Source of the DNA: Clostridium cellulovorans 743B
GTDB taxonomy: Bacteria; Bacillota; Clostridia; Clostridiales; Clostridiaceae
Assembly: GCF_000145275.1 (NCBI RefSeq)
Contig: NC_014393.1
Location: 2,170,001 to 2,234,000, forward strand
Length of the DNA stretch: 64,000 nt
Direction: 5' to 3'
Below the pieces are notes generated by a model, which ran no database searches, was not told the origin of the DNA, and saw nothing but the letters and a program-made list of their open reading frames with translations. Positions 23,899-33,962 of the stretch are shown here, piece by piece (position 1 is the stretch's first letter; every line of letters starts with the position of its first letter). Both the position numbers and the translations under genes were made by a program.

Positions 23899-26127
23899 TT
23901 GTTTGAACAATGGAATGGATTTAAAGAAGGTTTATGGTGTGAAGAAATTAATGTAAGAAACTTCATACAAAAGAACTATGTAGCTTATGAAGGTAATGAA
24001 GATTTCTTAGCTCCAATAAGCCCAAAAACAAAAAGCGTATGGGAAAAAGCTGAAGCATTAATAATAGAAGAAATCAAAAAAGGAATTATCGATGTTGATA
24101 CTGAAAAAGTCTCAGGAATAGACAGCTTTGGTGCTGGTTACATTGATAAAGACAATGAAGTAATAGTTGGATACCAAACAGATGCTCCATTAAAGAGAAT
24201 GATGAATCCTTTTGGTGGATTAAGAATGGTTGAACAATCATTAGAAGCTTATGGATACGAAATGGATGCAAATGTAAACAAATACTTCCGTATGTTTAGA
24301 AAAACTCATAATGATGGAGTATTCGATGCTTACACAGACGAAATGAGAACTGCTAGAAGTGTTGGTTTAATGACTGGTCTTCCAGATGCTTATGGTAGAG
24401 GAAGAATCATAGGTGACTACAGAAGAATAGCTCTATATGGTATAGACTATTTAGTTGCACAAAAGAAGGCTGATCTTAAAGCATTAACAGGCCATGCTTC
24501 AGATGAAACAATCAGACACAGAGAAGAAGTAAGCATGCAAATCAGAGCTTTAGATGCTATTAAGAGAATGGCTGCTAGCTACGGATATGATATATCAAAA
24601 CCAGCAACAAATGCTAAAGAAGCTGTACAATTCTTATACTTCGGATATTTAGCTGCTGTTAAAGAAAATAATGGTGCTGCAATGTCTCTAGGAAGAAACA
24701 CTGCTTTCCTTGATATCTATATAGAAAGAGATTTAAACAACGGTGTTATCACTGAATTAGAAGCTCAAGAAATCATTGACCAATTCGTAATCAAATTAAG
24801 AATGGTTAGACATTTAAGAACTCCTGAATACAATGACTTATTTGGTGGAGATCCAAACTGGGTAACTGAATCAATTGGTGGTATGTCAATCAATGGTAAA
24901 ACGTTAGTTACAAAGACTGCTTATAGATTCCTTCATACATTAACAAACTTAGGACCAGCTCCAGAACCAAATATGACAGTACTTTGGAGCCAAAGTTTAC
25001 CAGAAGATTTCAAAAAATATTGTGCTAAAATGTCAATAGCTACGGACGCTATCCAATATGAAAATGATGACTTAATGAGAGACATTTATGGCGATGACTA
25101 TGCTATAGCATGTTGTGTATCTGCTATGGAAGTTGGTAAGAGAATGCAATTCTTCGGAGCTAGAGTTAACATAGCTAAGTCTCTATTAATGGCATTAAAC
25201 GGTGGTTTAGATGAAAAGAGAGGCGTTAAAGTTGTTGATGGCGTTCCAGCTATGACTGATGAAGTTTTAGACTACGCTAAAGTTAAAAAAGCATACTTTG
25301 ATGTACTTGAAAAAGTTGCAGCATTATATGTTAACACAATGAACACTATCCACTACATGCACGATAAATATGCTTATGAAGCTGGACAACTTGCTCTTCA
25401 TGATACAGATGTAAAATACTTCATGGCATTTGGTGTTGCGGGTGTGTCTGTTGTTGCTGACTCATTAAGCGCTATTAAATATGCTAAGGTTACTCCAATC
25501 AGAAATGAAGCTGGAATAACAGTTGACTTCAAAATCGAAGGAGACTTCCCTAAATACGGTAATGACGACGATAGAGTTGACGATTTAGCTGTAGAAGTTG
25601 TTACTAAGTTCTCTAATGAGCTTAAGAAACACCCAGCATACAAGAATGCTGAACACACTTTATCAGTATTAACTATAACTTCAAACGTTGTTTATGGTAA
25701 GAAAACAGGAGCTACTCCAGACGGAAGAGTTGCAGGAGAAGCATTTGCTCCAGGAGCTAACCCAATGCACGGAAGAGATGCTAACGGTGCTTTAGCTTCA
25801 TTAAACTCAGTTGCTAAAATCCCTTACAGAAACGTTTGTCAAGACGGTGTATCAAACACATTCTCAATCATACCAAATGCCCTTGGTAAGGATGAAGAAA
25901 GCAAGAAAGCTAACTTAGCATCATTAATGGATGGATATTTTGCTCAAGGAGCATTCCACTTAAATGTTAATGTATTAAACAGAGATACATTAATAGATGC
26001 TATGGAAAATCCAGAAAAATACCCAACATTAACAATCAGAGTATCTGGTTACGCAGTTCACTTTAACAGACTTTCAAAAGAGCAACAATTAGAAGTTATC
26101 AAGAGAACATTCCACGAAAGCATGTAA
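23899..26127 (+). CDS. pflB: Formate C-acetyltransferase (pyruvate formate-lyase)
   Basis: Glycyl-radical enzyme that splits pyruvate with CoA into acetyl-CoA and formate under anaerobic conditions. At 742 residues it has the usual length. The active-site cysteine pair is Cys405-Cys406 in IACCVSAMEVG. The radical glycine is Gly717 in RVSGYAVHF near the C-terminus. The start is TTG behind AAAGGAGG. Codon use favours well-expressed codons more than most neighbours, in line with a major metabolic protein. It is followed one base later by its activase. Control by Rex is inferred from the upstream operator. Confidence 0.97.
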   Translation: MFEQWNGFKEGLWCEEINVRNFIQKNYVAYEGNEDFLAPISPKTKSVWEKAEALIIEEIKKGIIDVDTEKVSGIDSFGAGYIDKDNEVIVGYQTDAPLKRMMNPFGGLRMVEQSLEAYGYEMDANVNKYFRMFRKTHNDGVFDAYTDEMRTARSVGLMTGLPDAYGRGRIIGDYRRIALYGIDYLVAQKKADLKALTGHASDETIRHREEVSMQIRALDAIKRMAASYGYDISKPATNAKEAVQFLYFGYLAAVKENNGAAMSLGRNTAFLDIYIERDLNNGVITELEAQEIIDQFVIKLRMVRHLRTPEYNDLFGGDPNWVTESIGGMSINGKTLVTKTAYRFLHTLTNLGPAPEPNMTVLWSQSLPEDFKKYCAKMSIATDAIQYENDDLMRDIYGDDYAIACCVSAMEVGKRMQFFGARVNIAKSLLMALNGGLDEKRGVKVVDGVPAMTDEVLDYAKVKKAYFDVLEKVAALYVNTMNTIHYMHDKYAYEAGQLALHDTDVKYFMAFGVAGVSVVADSLSAIKYAKVTPIRNEAGITVDFKIEGDFPKYGNDDDRVDDLAVEVVTKFSNELKKHPAYKNAEHTLSVLTITSNVVYGKKTGATPDGRVAGEAFAPGANPMHGRDANGALASLNSVAKIPYRNVCQDGVSNTFSIIPNALGKDEESKKANLASLMDGYFAQGAFHLNVNVLNRDTLIDAMENPEKYPTLTIRVSGYAVHFNRLSKEQQLEVIKRTFHESM

Positions 26128-26128
26128 T

Positions 26129-26851
26129 ATGACCGTAGGAAGAGTTCATTCCTTTGAAAGTATGGGACTTCTTGATGGACCTGGTATTAGGAACATTGTT
26201 TTTCTGCAAGGGTGTAATTTAAGATGTCTTTATTGTCACAACCCAGATACTTGGGCGTGCAATGGTGGTACAGAATATACACCAGAGCAGTTACTAAAGA
26301 AGATAGTAAGATTTAAACCATACTTTGAAAAATCAGGCGGAGGGGTTACCTTTTCAGGAGGGGAACCTCTCCTTCAATATAATTTCTTAATTGAAGCACT
26401 AAAGCTCTGTAAAGAAAATGGGATTCACACTGCGATAGATACAGCTGGTGTTGGTATGGGCAATTATGAAGAAGTTCTAAAATATACAGATTTAGTTCTT
26501 CTTGATATAAAACACTATGATGAGATAAAATACAAAGAGATTACTGGTAGAGATAATAGTGAATTTAAAAAGTTTTTAGAGGCATTAAAAAACTCAAACT
26601 CAAAAGTTTGGATTCGCCATGTAGTAGTACCAGGAATCAATGATACAAAAGAAGATGTTTTAGCACTTTGTGAGTATATCAAGGATATTCCTAGAATTGA
26701 GAAAGTAGATTTATTACCATATCATGTTCTTGGAGTGAATAAATATGACGTAATGGGTATAGAATATAGATTGAAAGATCTACAACCTATGAGCAAAGAA
26801 AAAGCAGAAGAACTTAAGGCTTTCCTTAAGGAAAACTGGAAGTCAGAGTAA
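26129..26851 (+). CDS. pflA: Pyruvate formate-lyase activating enzyme
   Basis: Radical-SAM enzyme that generates the glycyl radical on PflB. The cluster-binding CX3CX2C motif is Cys29, Cys33, Cys36 (GCNLRCLYCHNPD), followed by the FSGGEPLLQ motif near residue 77. At 240 residues it is a standard short activase without extra ferredoxin domains. Its ATG lies one base after the pflB stop with no strong ribosome site, so it depends on translational coupling and is probably made at a lower level than PflB. Confidence 0.96.
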   Translation: MTVGRVHSFESMGLLDGPGIRNIVFLQGCNLRCLYCHNPDTWACNGGTEYTPEQLLKKIVRFKPYFEKSGGGVTFSGGEPLLQYNFLIEALKLCKENGIHTAIDTAGVGMGNYEEVLKYTDLVLLDIKHYDEIKYKEITGRDNSEFKKFLEALKNSNSKVWIRHVVVPGINDTKEDVLALCEYIKDIPRIEKVDLLPYHVLGVNKYDVMGIEYRLKDLQPMSKEKAEELKAFLKENWKSE

Positions 26852-26928
26852 TTGATAAGAATTACAATAGCTTTTCAACTTTCTTTAAGTAGAGATTAAG
26901 AAATTTTAATTAATATGAATTAGAAATG

Positions 26929-26975
26929 CTAGATTTTTTATGAAGTTATCTTTGTATCAAAATCTAGTTTTTCAA
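26929..26975 (+). terminator. Terminator of the pflB-pflA operon
   Basis: CTAGATTTT pairs with AAAATCTAG, followed by TTTTTC. Confidence 0.75.
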
Positions 26976-27015
26976 TATACTTTAATATATTATTGATTAT
27001 TTATGGAGGTGTATT

Positions 27016-27699
27016 ATGGAAAGGAATCAAGGATACGCTAAAAGTGATGTAAATACTTACCTAACTAAAGTCTATGGCTTTATGACTATAGCTCTTATAA
27101 TAACTAGCTTAGTCGCTTATGCAGTTTCCACTAGTAACACTTTGATGTATGCTATATATGGCAATAGATTTAATATTATAATTTTATTTGTATGCCAAAT
27201 TGCATTAGTTATTGCAATAAGTAGATTAGGAACAAGGATTAGTACTTTGGCTTCAACTTCAGCCTTTATACTATATTCTATTATCAATGGTCTAACAATT
27301 TCATATATTTTTATAGTATATGCTAGCACAACTATTTTTTCTGCCTTCTTCGTAACTGCAGGAACCTTTGCTGCAATGAGTCTATATGGATATGTAACGA
27401 AAAAAGATCTTACGACTATTGGTAGACTTGGTTTTATGGCGTTGATTGGGATAATATTAGCATCTTTAGTTAATGGATTTTTAATTAAAAGTTCAGGCTT
27501 TGATATTGTTATTTCAATAGTGTCAGTTATTGTGTTTATAGGGCTTATAGCCTATGATACACAAAAGCTTAAACAGTTGTATTACCAGGGTTATGGAACA
27601 ACTAATATAGCGTTAATTGGAGCTTTGACTCTTTACTTAGACTTTATTAATTTATTTCTTAATATCCTTAGACTATTTGGTGGGTCATCACGAGACTAA
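27016..27699 (+). CDS. Bax inhibitor-1/YccA-family membrane protein
   Basis: A 227-residue integral membrane protein of the BI-1 (YetJ/YccA) family with seven hydrophobic segments, including TIALIITSLVAYAV near the start. The signature FIGLIAYDTQKLK near residue 180 contains the conserved aspartate, which in the Bacillus homologue takes part in pH-dependent calcium leak. The C-terminal ALTLYLDFINLFLNILRLFG is typical. TGGAGG precedes the ATG. The gene is monocistronic with its own terminator. Calcium-leak function here is inferred from family. Confidence 0.9.
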   Translation: MERNQGYAKSDVNTYLTKVYGFMTIALIITSLVAYAVSTSNTLMYAIYGNRFNIIILFVCQIALVIAISRLGTRISTLASTSAFILYSIINGLTISYIFIVYASTTIFSAFFVTAGTFAAMSLYGYVTKKDLTTIGRLGFMALIGIILASLVNGFLIKSSGFDIVISIVSVIVFIGLIAYDTQKLKQLYYQGYGTTNIALIGALTLYLDFINLFLNILRLFGGSSRD

Positions 27700-27706
27700 A
27701 GCAATT

Positions 27707-27742
27707 AAAAAACATCTGACATTATTGTGTTGGATGTTTTTT
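27707..27742 (+). terminator. Terminator of the BI-1 family gene
   Basis: AAAAAACATC pairs with GATGTTTTTT across a 16-base loop. Confidence 0.75.
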
Positions 27743-28005
27743 AATAACTTGTTTTTAGACTTAAATTGATATAGGTTTATATTTGGAATATAATATTACT
27801 GTGTTTATTATGTAGATACCTACAGTAAGTTCTTAAGCTATAGAAAAATTCTAAGTATATTTCAATGTTATAAGACGATTAAATTTGTGAATGCCTTAAT
27901 CTTTATATGTGAGATTTATAGATATATAAAAATTAAGATGTATATATGCTTCAACAATAATAATTGATTGTACAATGGTAAAAAATGAAGATTAGGAGAA
28001 GTGTT

Positions 28006-29280
28006 ATGAAACCCTTAGCAGATAGATTACGACCACAAGTTATAGAGGAGGTCGTGGGACAAAGCCATTTAATAGGACAAAACAAAATTTTAACCAAAAT
28101 AATTGAATCTCAGCATATTCCTAATATGATTTTTTATGGCCCACCTGGGTGCGGTAAAACTACTGTAGCGAATATTATTGCAAAAGCAACTAATAAGAGA
28201 TTCTTTAAACTCAATGCTACTAATGCTTCTACTAAAGATATTAAAGAGATAATACTTGAACTTGATACTTTTATGGGGGCAAAGGGAGTCTTATTATATC
28301 TAGATGAAATTCAAAATTTTAATAAAAAGCAGCAACAGTCTCTTTTAGAATTTATCGAGAATGGTTCTATTACGTTAATAGCAAGTACTACGGAAAATCC
28401 TTATTTTTATGTGTATAATGCTATTTTAAGTAGAAGTAATGTCTTTGAGTTTAAAATGGTGAGTAGTGATGACATAGAAAAAGCATTAATGAGAGCAGTT
28501 GAAGTTCTCCAGAATGATTTTAAAAGCTCGAAGATTCTTTTAGAAGATGAAGCATTAAAATATATCTCAGCTATTGCTGGGGGTGATGTGAGAAAAGCTC
28601 TTAATGCATTAGAGCTTGCAGTATTTTCTTCAAAAGCTAAGGACAATATAATCAAGATTGATATAAATGCAGCTTATGATGCAACTCAAAGAAAAATAAT
28701 GAATTTTGATAAAGATGGAGACGGTCATTATGATGTATTAAGTGCTTTCCAAAAATCTATAAGAGGAAGCGATGCAGATGCTGCTGTTCATTATTTGGCT
28801 AGACTTATAAGAGGGGGAGATCTTTTATCTATTTGTAGAAGGCTTATGGTAATAGCTTGCGAGGATATAGGACTTGCATTTCCATCGGCGATATCTATAG
28901 TGAAAAGTTGTGTTGATTCAGCACTTCAATTAGGTTTCCCAGAAGCAAGAATACCTTTAGCAGAAGCTACTATACTGCTAGCAACTTCCCCGAAATCTAA
29001 TAGTGCAATTGTAGCTATCGATAGTGCTTTAGCGGATATTGATAACAAAGATATTGGAGATATTCCGTATCATTTAAAGGATTCACATTATAAAGGTGCT
29101 GATACGTTAGGACATGGAGTTGGATATTTATATCCTCATAGCTTTGAAAATAACTATGTCAAGCAACAGTATTTGCCGGACAACATAAAGAATGCTATTT
29201 ATTATAAAGCAGGGAACAATAAATTTGAGAATAATATAAAAATGTATCTCAATAAGCTTATTAATGGATCTGATAAATAA
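28006..29280 (+). CDS. rarA: Replication-associated recombination protein RarA (MgsA)
   Basis: AAA+ ATPase related to clamp loaders that acts at stalled replication forks. The 424-residue product starts at ATG 28006 (MKPLADRLRP), with AGGAG 8 bases upstream; the ATG at 27985 lies ahead of that site. Walker A is YGPPGCGKTT, Walker B is LYLDEIQNF, and SRSNVFEF contains the arginine-finger region. The C-terminal tetramerisation domain begins near GGDLLSICRRLMVIA. In B. subtilis the homologue (yrvN) lies directly before cymR-yrvO; here several kilobases separate it from iscR-iscS, so genes have been inserted in this lineage. Confidence 0.94.
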   Translation: MKPLADRLRPQVIEEVVGQSHLIGQNKILTKIIESQHIPNMIFYGPPGCGKTTVANIIAKATNKRFFKLNATNASTKDIKEIILELDTFMGAKGVLLYLDEIQNFNKKQQQSLLEFIENGSITLIASTTENPYFYVYNAILSRSNVFEFKMVSSDDIEKALMRAVEVLQNDFKSSKILLEDEALKYISAIAGGDVRKALNALELAVFSSKAKDNIIKIDINAAYDATQRKIMNFDKDGDGHYDVLSAFQKSIRGSDADAAVHYLARLIRGGDLLSICRRLMVIACEDIGLAFPSAISIVKSCVDSALQLGFPEARIPLAEATILLATSPKSNSAIVAIDSALADIDNKDIGDIPYHLKDSHYKGADTLGHGVGYLYPHSFENNYVKQQYLPDNIKNAIYYKAGNNKFENNIKMYLNKLINGSDK

Positions 29281-29485
29281 AAGTTAATAGAGATCCTTAA
29301 TATAAAGAATTCCAGCTTCAAGCTTTGATTTATCATCTATAATGATTTGGAAAGATGAATTTATAAAGTAATTAAAATATCGATATTATCAAAAATCTAA
29401 ATCATTTTGAAGAAAGGCAATATTTCAGTTGGAAAACCTATATAGGTAACTTTACATATGAAAAAAAGGAAGAGGGTGCAAAAGA

Positions 29486-29872
29486 TTGTTAAAAGAATTT
29501 AAAGAATTTGCTATGAAGGGTAATGTAGTAGATTTAGCAGTAGGTGTAATTATAGGAGGAGCTTTTGGAAAAATAGTATCATCCCTAGTGAATGATGTGA
29601 TAATGCCTTTGTTTGGGATTATTCTTGGAGGGATAAATTTTACATCTCTCACTCTAAATATAAGAGGAACAGTTGTTAACTATGGAACCTTTATACAAAA
29701 TATTGTGGACTTTATAATAATATCCTTTACAATATTTGTAGTGATAAAAGTTATAAATAAACTAAATAAGGATAGGCAAAAAAAAGAAGAGGTAAAAGAG
29801 GCAAAGAAATCAGAAGATATTGTTTTACTTGAGGAGATTAGAAACCTTTTAAAGGAAAATAGAAGAGTCTAG
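29486..29872 (+). CDS. mscL: Large-conductance mechanosensitive channel
   Basis: Homopentameric membrane channel that opens under hypo-osmotic stress. The 128-residue protein has the N-terminal helix MLKEFKEFAMKGN, TM1 NVVDLAVGVIIGGAFGKIVSSLVNDV and a second segment FIIISFTIFVVIKVINKL, then a charged C-terminal coil ending in ALLEEIRNLL-like sequence. It starts at TTG 29486 after a GAGGG-type ribosome site. Sequence and length are standard. It has its own strong terminator. Confidence 0.96.
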   Translation: MLKEFKEFAMKGNVVDLAVGVIIGGAFGKIVSSLVNDVIMPLFGIILGGINFTSLTLNIRGTVVNYGTFIQNIVDFIIISFTIFVVIKVINKLNKDRQKKEEVKEAKKSEDIVLLEEIRNLLKENRRV

Positions 29873-29885
29873 GATTTATTTTGGA

Positions 29886-29930
29886 AAAAGGAGTTACCCG
29901 TTAATCAATTAATGGGTAACTCCTTTTGTG
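29886..29930. terminator. Terminator between mscL and greA (convergent)
   Basis: Twenty-base stem with a single G-T pair, from AAAAGGAGTTACCC to its complement, with flanking A and T runs. It likely serves both genes. Confidence 0.85.
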
Positions 29931-29952
29931 CTTTATAAATTTAAAATGATGT

Positions 29953-30417
29953 CTATAAAATTTCGATTACTTCAACGTCATAACTTCCGTCTGGTGAAGT
30001 AACAGATACTTTTTTACCAACTTCTAATCTATGTAATGCCATACCTAATGGAGAATCTATGCTTATTTTCATATTCTTAGCATCAGCTTCTACAGAACTA
30101 ACTAATGTAACAACTTCTATTTCATCGAAATCATAAAATTTTACTTTAGCGCTCTTATTTACATCAAAAACATTGGCATCAGTAGAAGCTTCGATTATCT
30201 CAGCATATTTAAGAATTGATTCTATTTCAGCAATTCTTGTTTCTGTTATACTTTGGTCATCCTTTGCTGCACTATAATCAGCATTTTCGCTTAAATCACC
30301 TTGAGCTCTAGCTACCTTAAGGGCCTCTTTTATTTCTACTCTTTTTACAGATTTAAGGTAATTTAATTCATCCTCTAATTTCTGTTTACCTGCTTCTGTA
30401 AGTTGTATTTTACTCAT
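29953..30417 (-). CDS. greA: Transcription elongation factor GreA
   Basis: Binds the RNA polymerase secondary channel and stimulates cleavage of backtracked RNA. The start is ATG 30417 (MSKIQLTEAGKQ) behind GAGGTG; the longer TTG frame lacks support. The N-terminal coiled coil carries the functional acidic tip QGDLSENADYSAAK. The C-terminal FKBP-like domain has SPLGMALHRLEVG. At 154 residues it has normal size. In B. subtilis greA follows udk; here it is separated from udk and alone, between mscL and an unknown gene. Confidence 0.95.
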   Translation of the reverse strand: MSKIQLTEAGKQKLEDELNYLKSVKRVEIKEALKVARAQGDLSENADYSAAKDDQSITETRIAEIESILKYAEIIEASTDANVFDVNKSAKVKFYDFDEIEVVTLVSSVEADAKNMKISIDSPLGMALHRLEVGKKVSVTSPDGSYDVEVIEIL

Positions 30418-30560
30418 GTTACACCTCTCAAATTTCAATATGAATATAAACTAATTATAGTACTCTTTGAAGACTATAACAATCTATTTATTTTTAAATG
30501 TGTACTCAAACTTTATTTTTTGCAGTATAATAGACTAAGATGAAATGATGAGGTGATAAT

Positions 30561-30968
30561 ATGTGTAGAGTTTACCTTGGCACCGGTATGAAGAGAGAAG
30601 ACTTTGAAAAATATTTTGAAGTCCATATTTTAAAAAATTTTTCATCAAAAGAAAAAGTAAGGATAATTTGGGATTATGATGCGACAACTTTAAACTTTAG
30701 AGGGTTTAAAGCAACAGTACTTAGAAGAAACTTTATGAACATAAGAAAATTAGAACTTGCTACCATAGATGTCAATGCAGATGTCGTTTTCATTAGTGAG
30801 TTTTATAAAATACCGTTTAAATCACAAGAAAAGATTTTAAAAAATATAAACGACAATAAATTTAAAAAGGTATTTATTATTTTAGACAAAAAAGAAAACG
30901 TTGACAAATATAATGAAGATTTTTTGGATGAATTCATTCATTATAATGTCAAGGCTGCGAATATATGA
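30561..30968 (+). CDS. Uncharacterised 135-residue protein
   Basis: A soluble alpha/beta protein with a clear GAGGTGA ribosome site 7 bases before the ATG and normal clostridial codon use, so it is probably real. I recognise no family. Two hydrophobic strands (VVFISEF near 75 and KKVFIILD near 101) and several basic residues in the middle (ATVLRRNFMNIRKLE) might suggest a Rossmann-like or receiver-like core, but no catalytic motif is visible. It is divergent from greA and convergent with the response regulator. Confidence 0.65.
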   Translation: MCRVYLGTGMKREDFEKYFEVHILKNFSSKEKVRIIWDYDATTLNFRGFKATVLRRNFMNIRKLELATIDVNADVVFISEFYKIPFKSQEKILKNINDNKFKKVFIILDKKENVDKYNEDFLDEFIHYNVKAANI

Positions 30969-31001
30969 AATATATATAGTAATTAAAATTGTATATGAGT
31001 G

Positions 31002-31037
31002 AAAAAAGTAGTATAAGTTTATATATTACTTTTTTTA
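31002..31037. terminator. Terminator between the unknown gene and the response regulator gene
   Basis: AAAAAAGTA-TATA stem with its complement ending in TACTTTTTTT. It suits both converging genes. Confidence 0.65.
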
Positions 31038-31090
31038 TTTATGTATTTTAATTAAAATATGCATTGATTTTATCTTTTTAAAAGAAAATT

Positions 31091-31861
31091 TTAACGTGAA
31101 TTTAAATATTTTATACGATAGTCACTTGGATAAACACCAACATTAGATTTGAACACGCGACTAAAATAAAAAGCATCCTTGTATCCAACTAATTCTCCGA
31201 CTTTTTTTACTTCTAAATCAGGTTGATTTATTAAGAGATTTTTTGCCTCGTTAATACGAATTTTAGTAATATATTTAAGGGGAGTTTCACCAGTGTACTT
31301 TTTAAATATTTTACTTAAATATTCATTTGTAAATCCAAATTTATCAGCTATGCTATTTAGTGAAGTAATAGAAGCGTAGTTACTTAGAAAAAATTTTTCC
31401 ATTAGTCCGCTTAAGCTTTCAGGTTTTAAGCTATGAGGATCAATTGAAAAATAGGCCCTATCTCTATTTTCAGAATCAAGTATTACAAGAATATTTTGCA
31501 AAGTACAATTAAGTTCTTCAAGCTTAATTGGTTTTAGTAGAAAATCCTTTGCTCCATATTTTAAAGCAGCTTGAGCATATTTAAAGTCATTATATCCACT
31601 AAGTATAATAGTTTTTATATGAGGATGATTTTGATTAACGTATTTTATTAGTTCTATACCATCAGATTGAGGCATTTTTATATCAGTAATAACTAGCGAG
31701 GGAGATAGCTCTTCAATAAGTGACTTAGCAACTTCTCCATTACTAGCTTCTCCAACTAATTCAAGAGGAATGGATAAAGAATTAATTTTTTTTATAATAT
31801 TTTGCCTTATTAGGTGCTCATCTTCTACCACAATATATTTATATTTGTGTGTATTGCTCAT
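31091..31861 (-). CDS. Response regulator, AraC type (YesN-like)
   Basis: Two-component regulator of 256 residues with a receiver domain (1-125) and two C-terminal helix-turn-helices of the AraC family (about 155-250). The phosphate-accepting residue is Asp60 in VITDIKMP and the conserved lysine is in LLKPIK. The AraC signature GYKDAFYFSRVFKSNVGVYPSDYR is complete. It overlaps the histidine kinase gene by 23 bases. YesN-type regulators usually switch on a nearby carbohydrate ABC importer; here that is the divergent cluster at 33963-37086. The linking domain found in larger YesN proteins is absent. Confidence 0.93.
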   Translation of the reverse strand: MSNTHKYKYIVVEDEHLIRQNIIKKINSLSIPLELVGEASNGEVAKSLIEELSPSLVITDIKMPQSDGIELIKYVNQNHPHIKTIILSGYNDFKYAQAALKYGAKDFLLKPIKLEELNCTLQNILVILDSENRDRAYFSIDPHSLKPESLSGLMEKFFLSNYASITSLNSIADKFGFTNEYLSKIFKKYTGETPLKYITKIRINEAKNLLINQPDLEVKKVGELVGYKDAFYFSRVFKSNVGVYPSDYRIKYLNSR

Positions 31862-33719
31862 AAAATTTCTCCTTGTCTAAATAAATTGGACCACCAATTA
31901 TAAAAATAGTCTTACCTTGTTTAGAATTATCGATTTTAAAAATTAAATTATCATTATATAGAAGTTGTAATCTTAGATATATATTTTTTAGGCCCATTCC
32001 ACCGATTTTGAGAGTTTTTAATTCTTCATTTTTATTTAAATTATTAAAACTGTATAAGAGATTCTCTTTTACTAAATCACTAAGACAACCACCATTATCT
32101 TCGATATGGATAAACCAGTTTCCATCTTTGGTACTAGAACAAATTTTTAAATTCCATGGAGGAGATGAACTAAATCCATGTTTAAAGGCATTTTCTACAA
32201 TAGGCTGAAGTATTAATTTAGGTATTAAAATTTTCTTTGTTTCTTCTTCTATGTCAGATTCATATATAAAATCATTTCCATATCTCATCTTCATACATTC
32301 AATATACTTTTCTGTATAGAATATTTCTAAATCTAATGGAACTGCACTTTCATCAGAAACTGTAATATAACGAAAATAATCACATAAAGCATTACACATT
32401 TGAATTATTTCTATGTTCATATTTTCTTCAGCCATAATATTTATATTAGTTAAACTATTATAAAGAAAATGGGGATTAACTAAAGATTGAGTTGCTTGCA
32501 ATTTTGCTCTAGTTTCGGCTGATTTTAATAATAAAATTTCATGTGAAGAGTCTTTTAATTTTTCGTACATTTCAGAAAAAGAATTATATAACTCGGAAAT
32601 TTCAATAATATTACTATTAACTGGTGGTAATATTATGTCACTTCCATTCAGAACCCTATCAATAGTTACTTTTTTTGTTGCATTTGTAAGTTTGCTCAAA
32701 GGATAAGTTAAACGATATGATATAAAAAAACAAATTAATAATGTAAATATAATTGAAAAAGCGATGATCACCATAAATACTTGTTTAAAGGAATACAAAG
32801 ATTTAAATACAACTTCTGTTGGTTCACTTGTAACGATTGTCCAATCATAGGAATCAATTTTTTGGTATGTCATTACAACATTTTCTTTATTGGCTATATT
32901 AACGAAATATCCAATAGAAGGATTTAAATCATTATTATTAATAAAATCCATATAGTTTATATTTTCATTGGAGTTATATGGATAAACCAATTCGTTATTT
33001 TGATTATATACGTAGAATGAAGTTGAAGGATTTTTAGACTTTAACTCTGATACTAATGAAAATACTACATTAGTATTTTGTAATACTTCAACAATACCTT
33101 CCGGTTCATTACTACCATTAAAAAAAAGCCTAGTTAATGATAGATATTTATCATTACTATTTTTATTCATTGCAGGATAATTGGGTAAATTTGAGATAGT
33201 TGTAATGACTTTAGATCCCTTTTTTTCAATAGTTGAGTTGTACCAAGGTAAAAGAGACAAGTTAACATTTGTAATACCTTGAAAATATCCTGAGCCAATG
33301 CATGTTCCATTTGAGGTATAAAGATTTACTTGAGTTGCAGATTGAAATGGTCCAATAATTGCTGTGATAATATCATATATAGCTAAAACGTTTTCTCTTG
33401 ATTGAGAAAAATTTTTAAGTTCAATTTTATCAATATTATTTTTATCAATATTATTCTTTGCGAAGCTTGTAAAATTCTTTTTTATAGCATTTGAATATAC
33501 TATGTTCATTGACAAAGTTGATATATTTTTTAGTTCCGTCGATATAGAATTATGAACAGATGCACAAAGAGTTTCTGACTTTACTTTTGCATCTGCATAT
33601 ATCTTTTTACTATAAAAAGTATAAAAAGATATAAAAAATAAAGATAACAGTATGATGACTAGAAGTCCATAAATCAAAAATAAATATATTTTCTGTGAGT
33701 AGTAAAATTTTCTGTTCAT
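31839..33719 (-). CDS. Sensor histidine kinase, YesM family
   Basis: A 626-residue membrane sensor. A first transmembrane segment (about 13-33) and a second (about 312-335) enclose an extracellular Cache-type domain. A HAMP region follows, then a His_kinase domain with the phosphoaccepting His417 in NPHFLYNSL. The ATPase end has VENAFKHG and GGMGLKNIYLRL. This architecture senses extracellular or binding-protein-delivered sugars in Firmicutes. AAGGAG sits 8 bases before its ATG. A short duplication, NNIDKNNIDKIE, occurs near residue 90. The ligand is unknown. Confidence 0.94.
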   Translation of the reverse strand: MNRKFYYSQKIYLFLIYGLLVIILLSLFFISFYTFYSKKIYADAKVKSETLCASVHNSISTELKNISTLSMNIVYSNAIKKNFTSFAKNNIDKNNIDKIELKNFSQSRENVLAIYDIITAIIGPFQSATQVNLYTSNGTCIGSGYFQGITNVNLSLLPWYNSTIEKKGSKVITTISNLPNYPAMNKNSNDKYLSLTRLFFNGSNEPEGIVEVLQNTNVVFSLVSELKSKNPSTSFYVYNQNNELVYPYNSNENINYMDFINNNDLNPSIGYFVNIANKENVVMTYQKIDSYDWTIVTSEPTEVVFKSLYSFKQVFMVIIAFSIIFTLLICFFISYRLTYPLSKLTNATKKVTIDRVLNGSDIILPPVNSNIIEISELYNSFSEMYEKLKDSSHEILLLKSAETRAKLQATQSLVNPHFLYNSLTNINIMAEENMNIEIIQMCNALCDYFRYITVSDESAVPLDLEIFYTEKYIECMKMRYGNDFIYESDIEEETKKILIPKLILQPIVENAFKHGFSSSPPWNLKICSSTKDGNWFIHIEDNGGCLSDLVKENLLYSFNNLNKNEELKTLKIGGMGLKNIYLRLQLLYNDNLIFKIDNSKQGKTIFIIGGPIYLDKEKFYEQYTQI

Positions 33720-33962
33720 TATGATACTCCTTTCTCAAAGTATTATATATTAATGTTCAAAAAAGTGCAAAATAAAGTTCTCTTTTGTCTATGTATATTA
33801 TTTTTTAACAATGCTAAGATGAAGATGTAGTCAATGTAAAGCATATCATTCAGTAGATAATATAAATAATACAATAAAATAGTGTAACACAAAGAATTAA
33901 GATTTTTATTATCTAGGGCAATGAGACTTATGCAATACTATAAAAGTGGGAGGTTTAATCTT

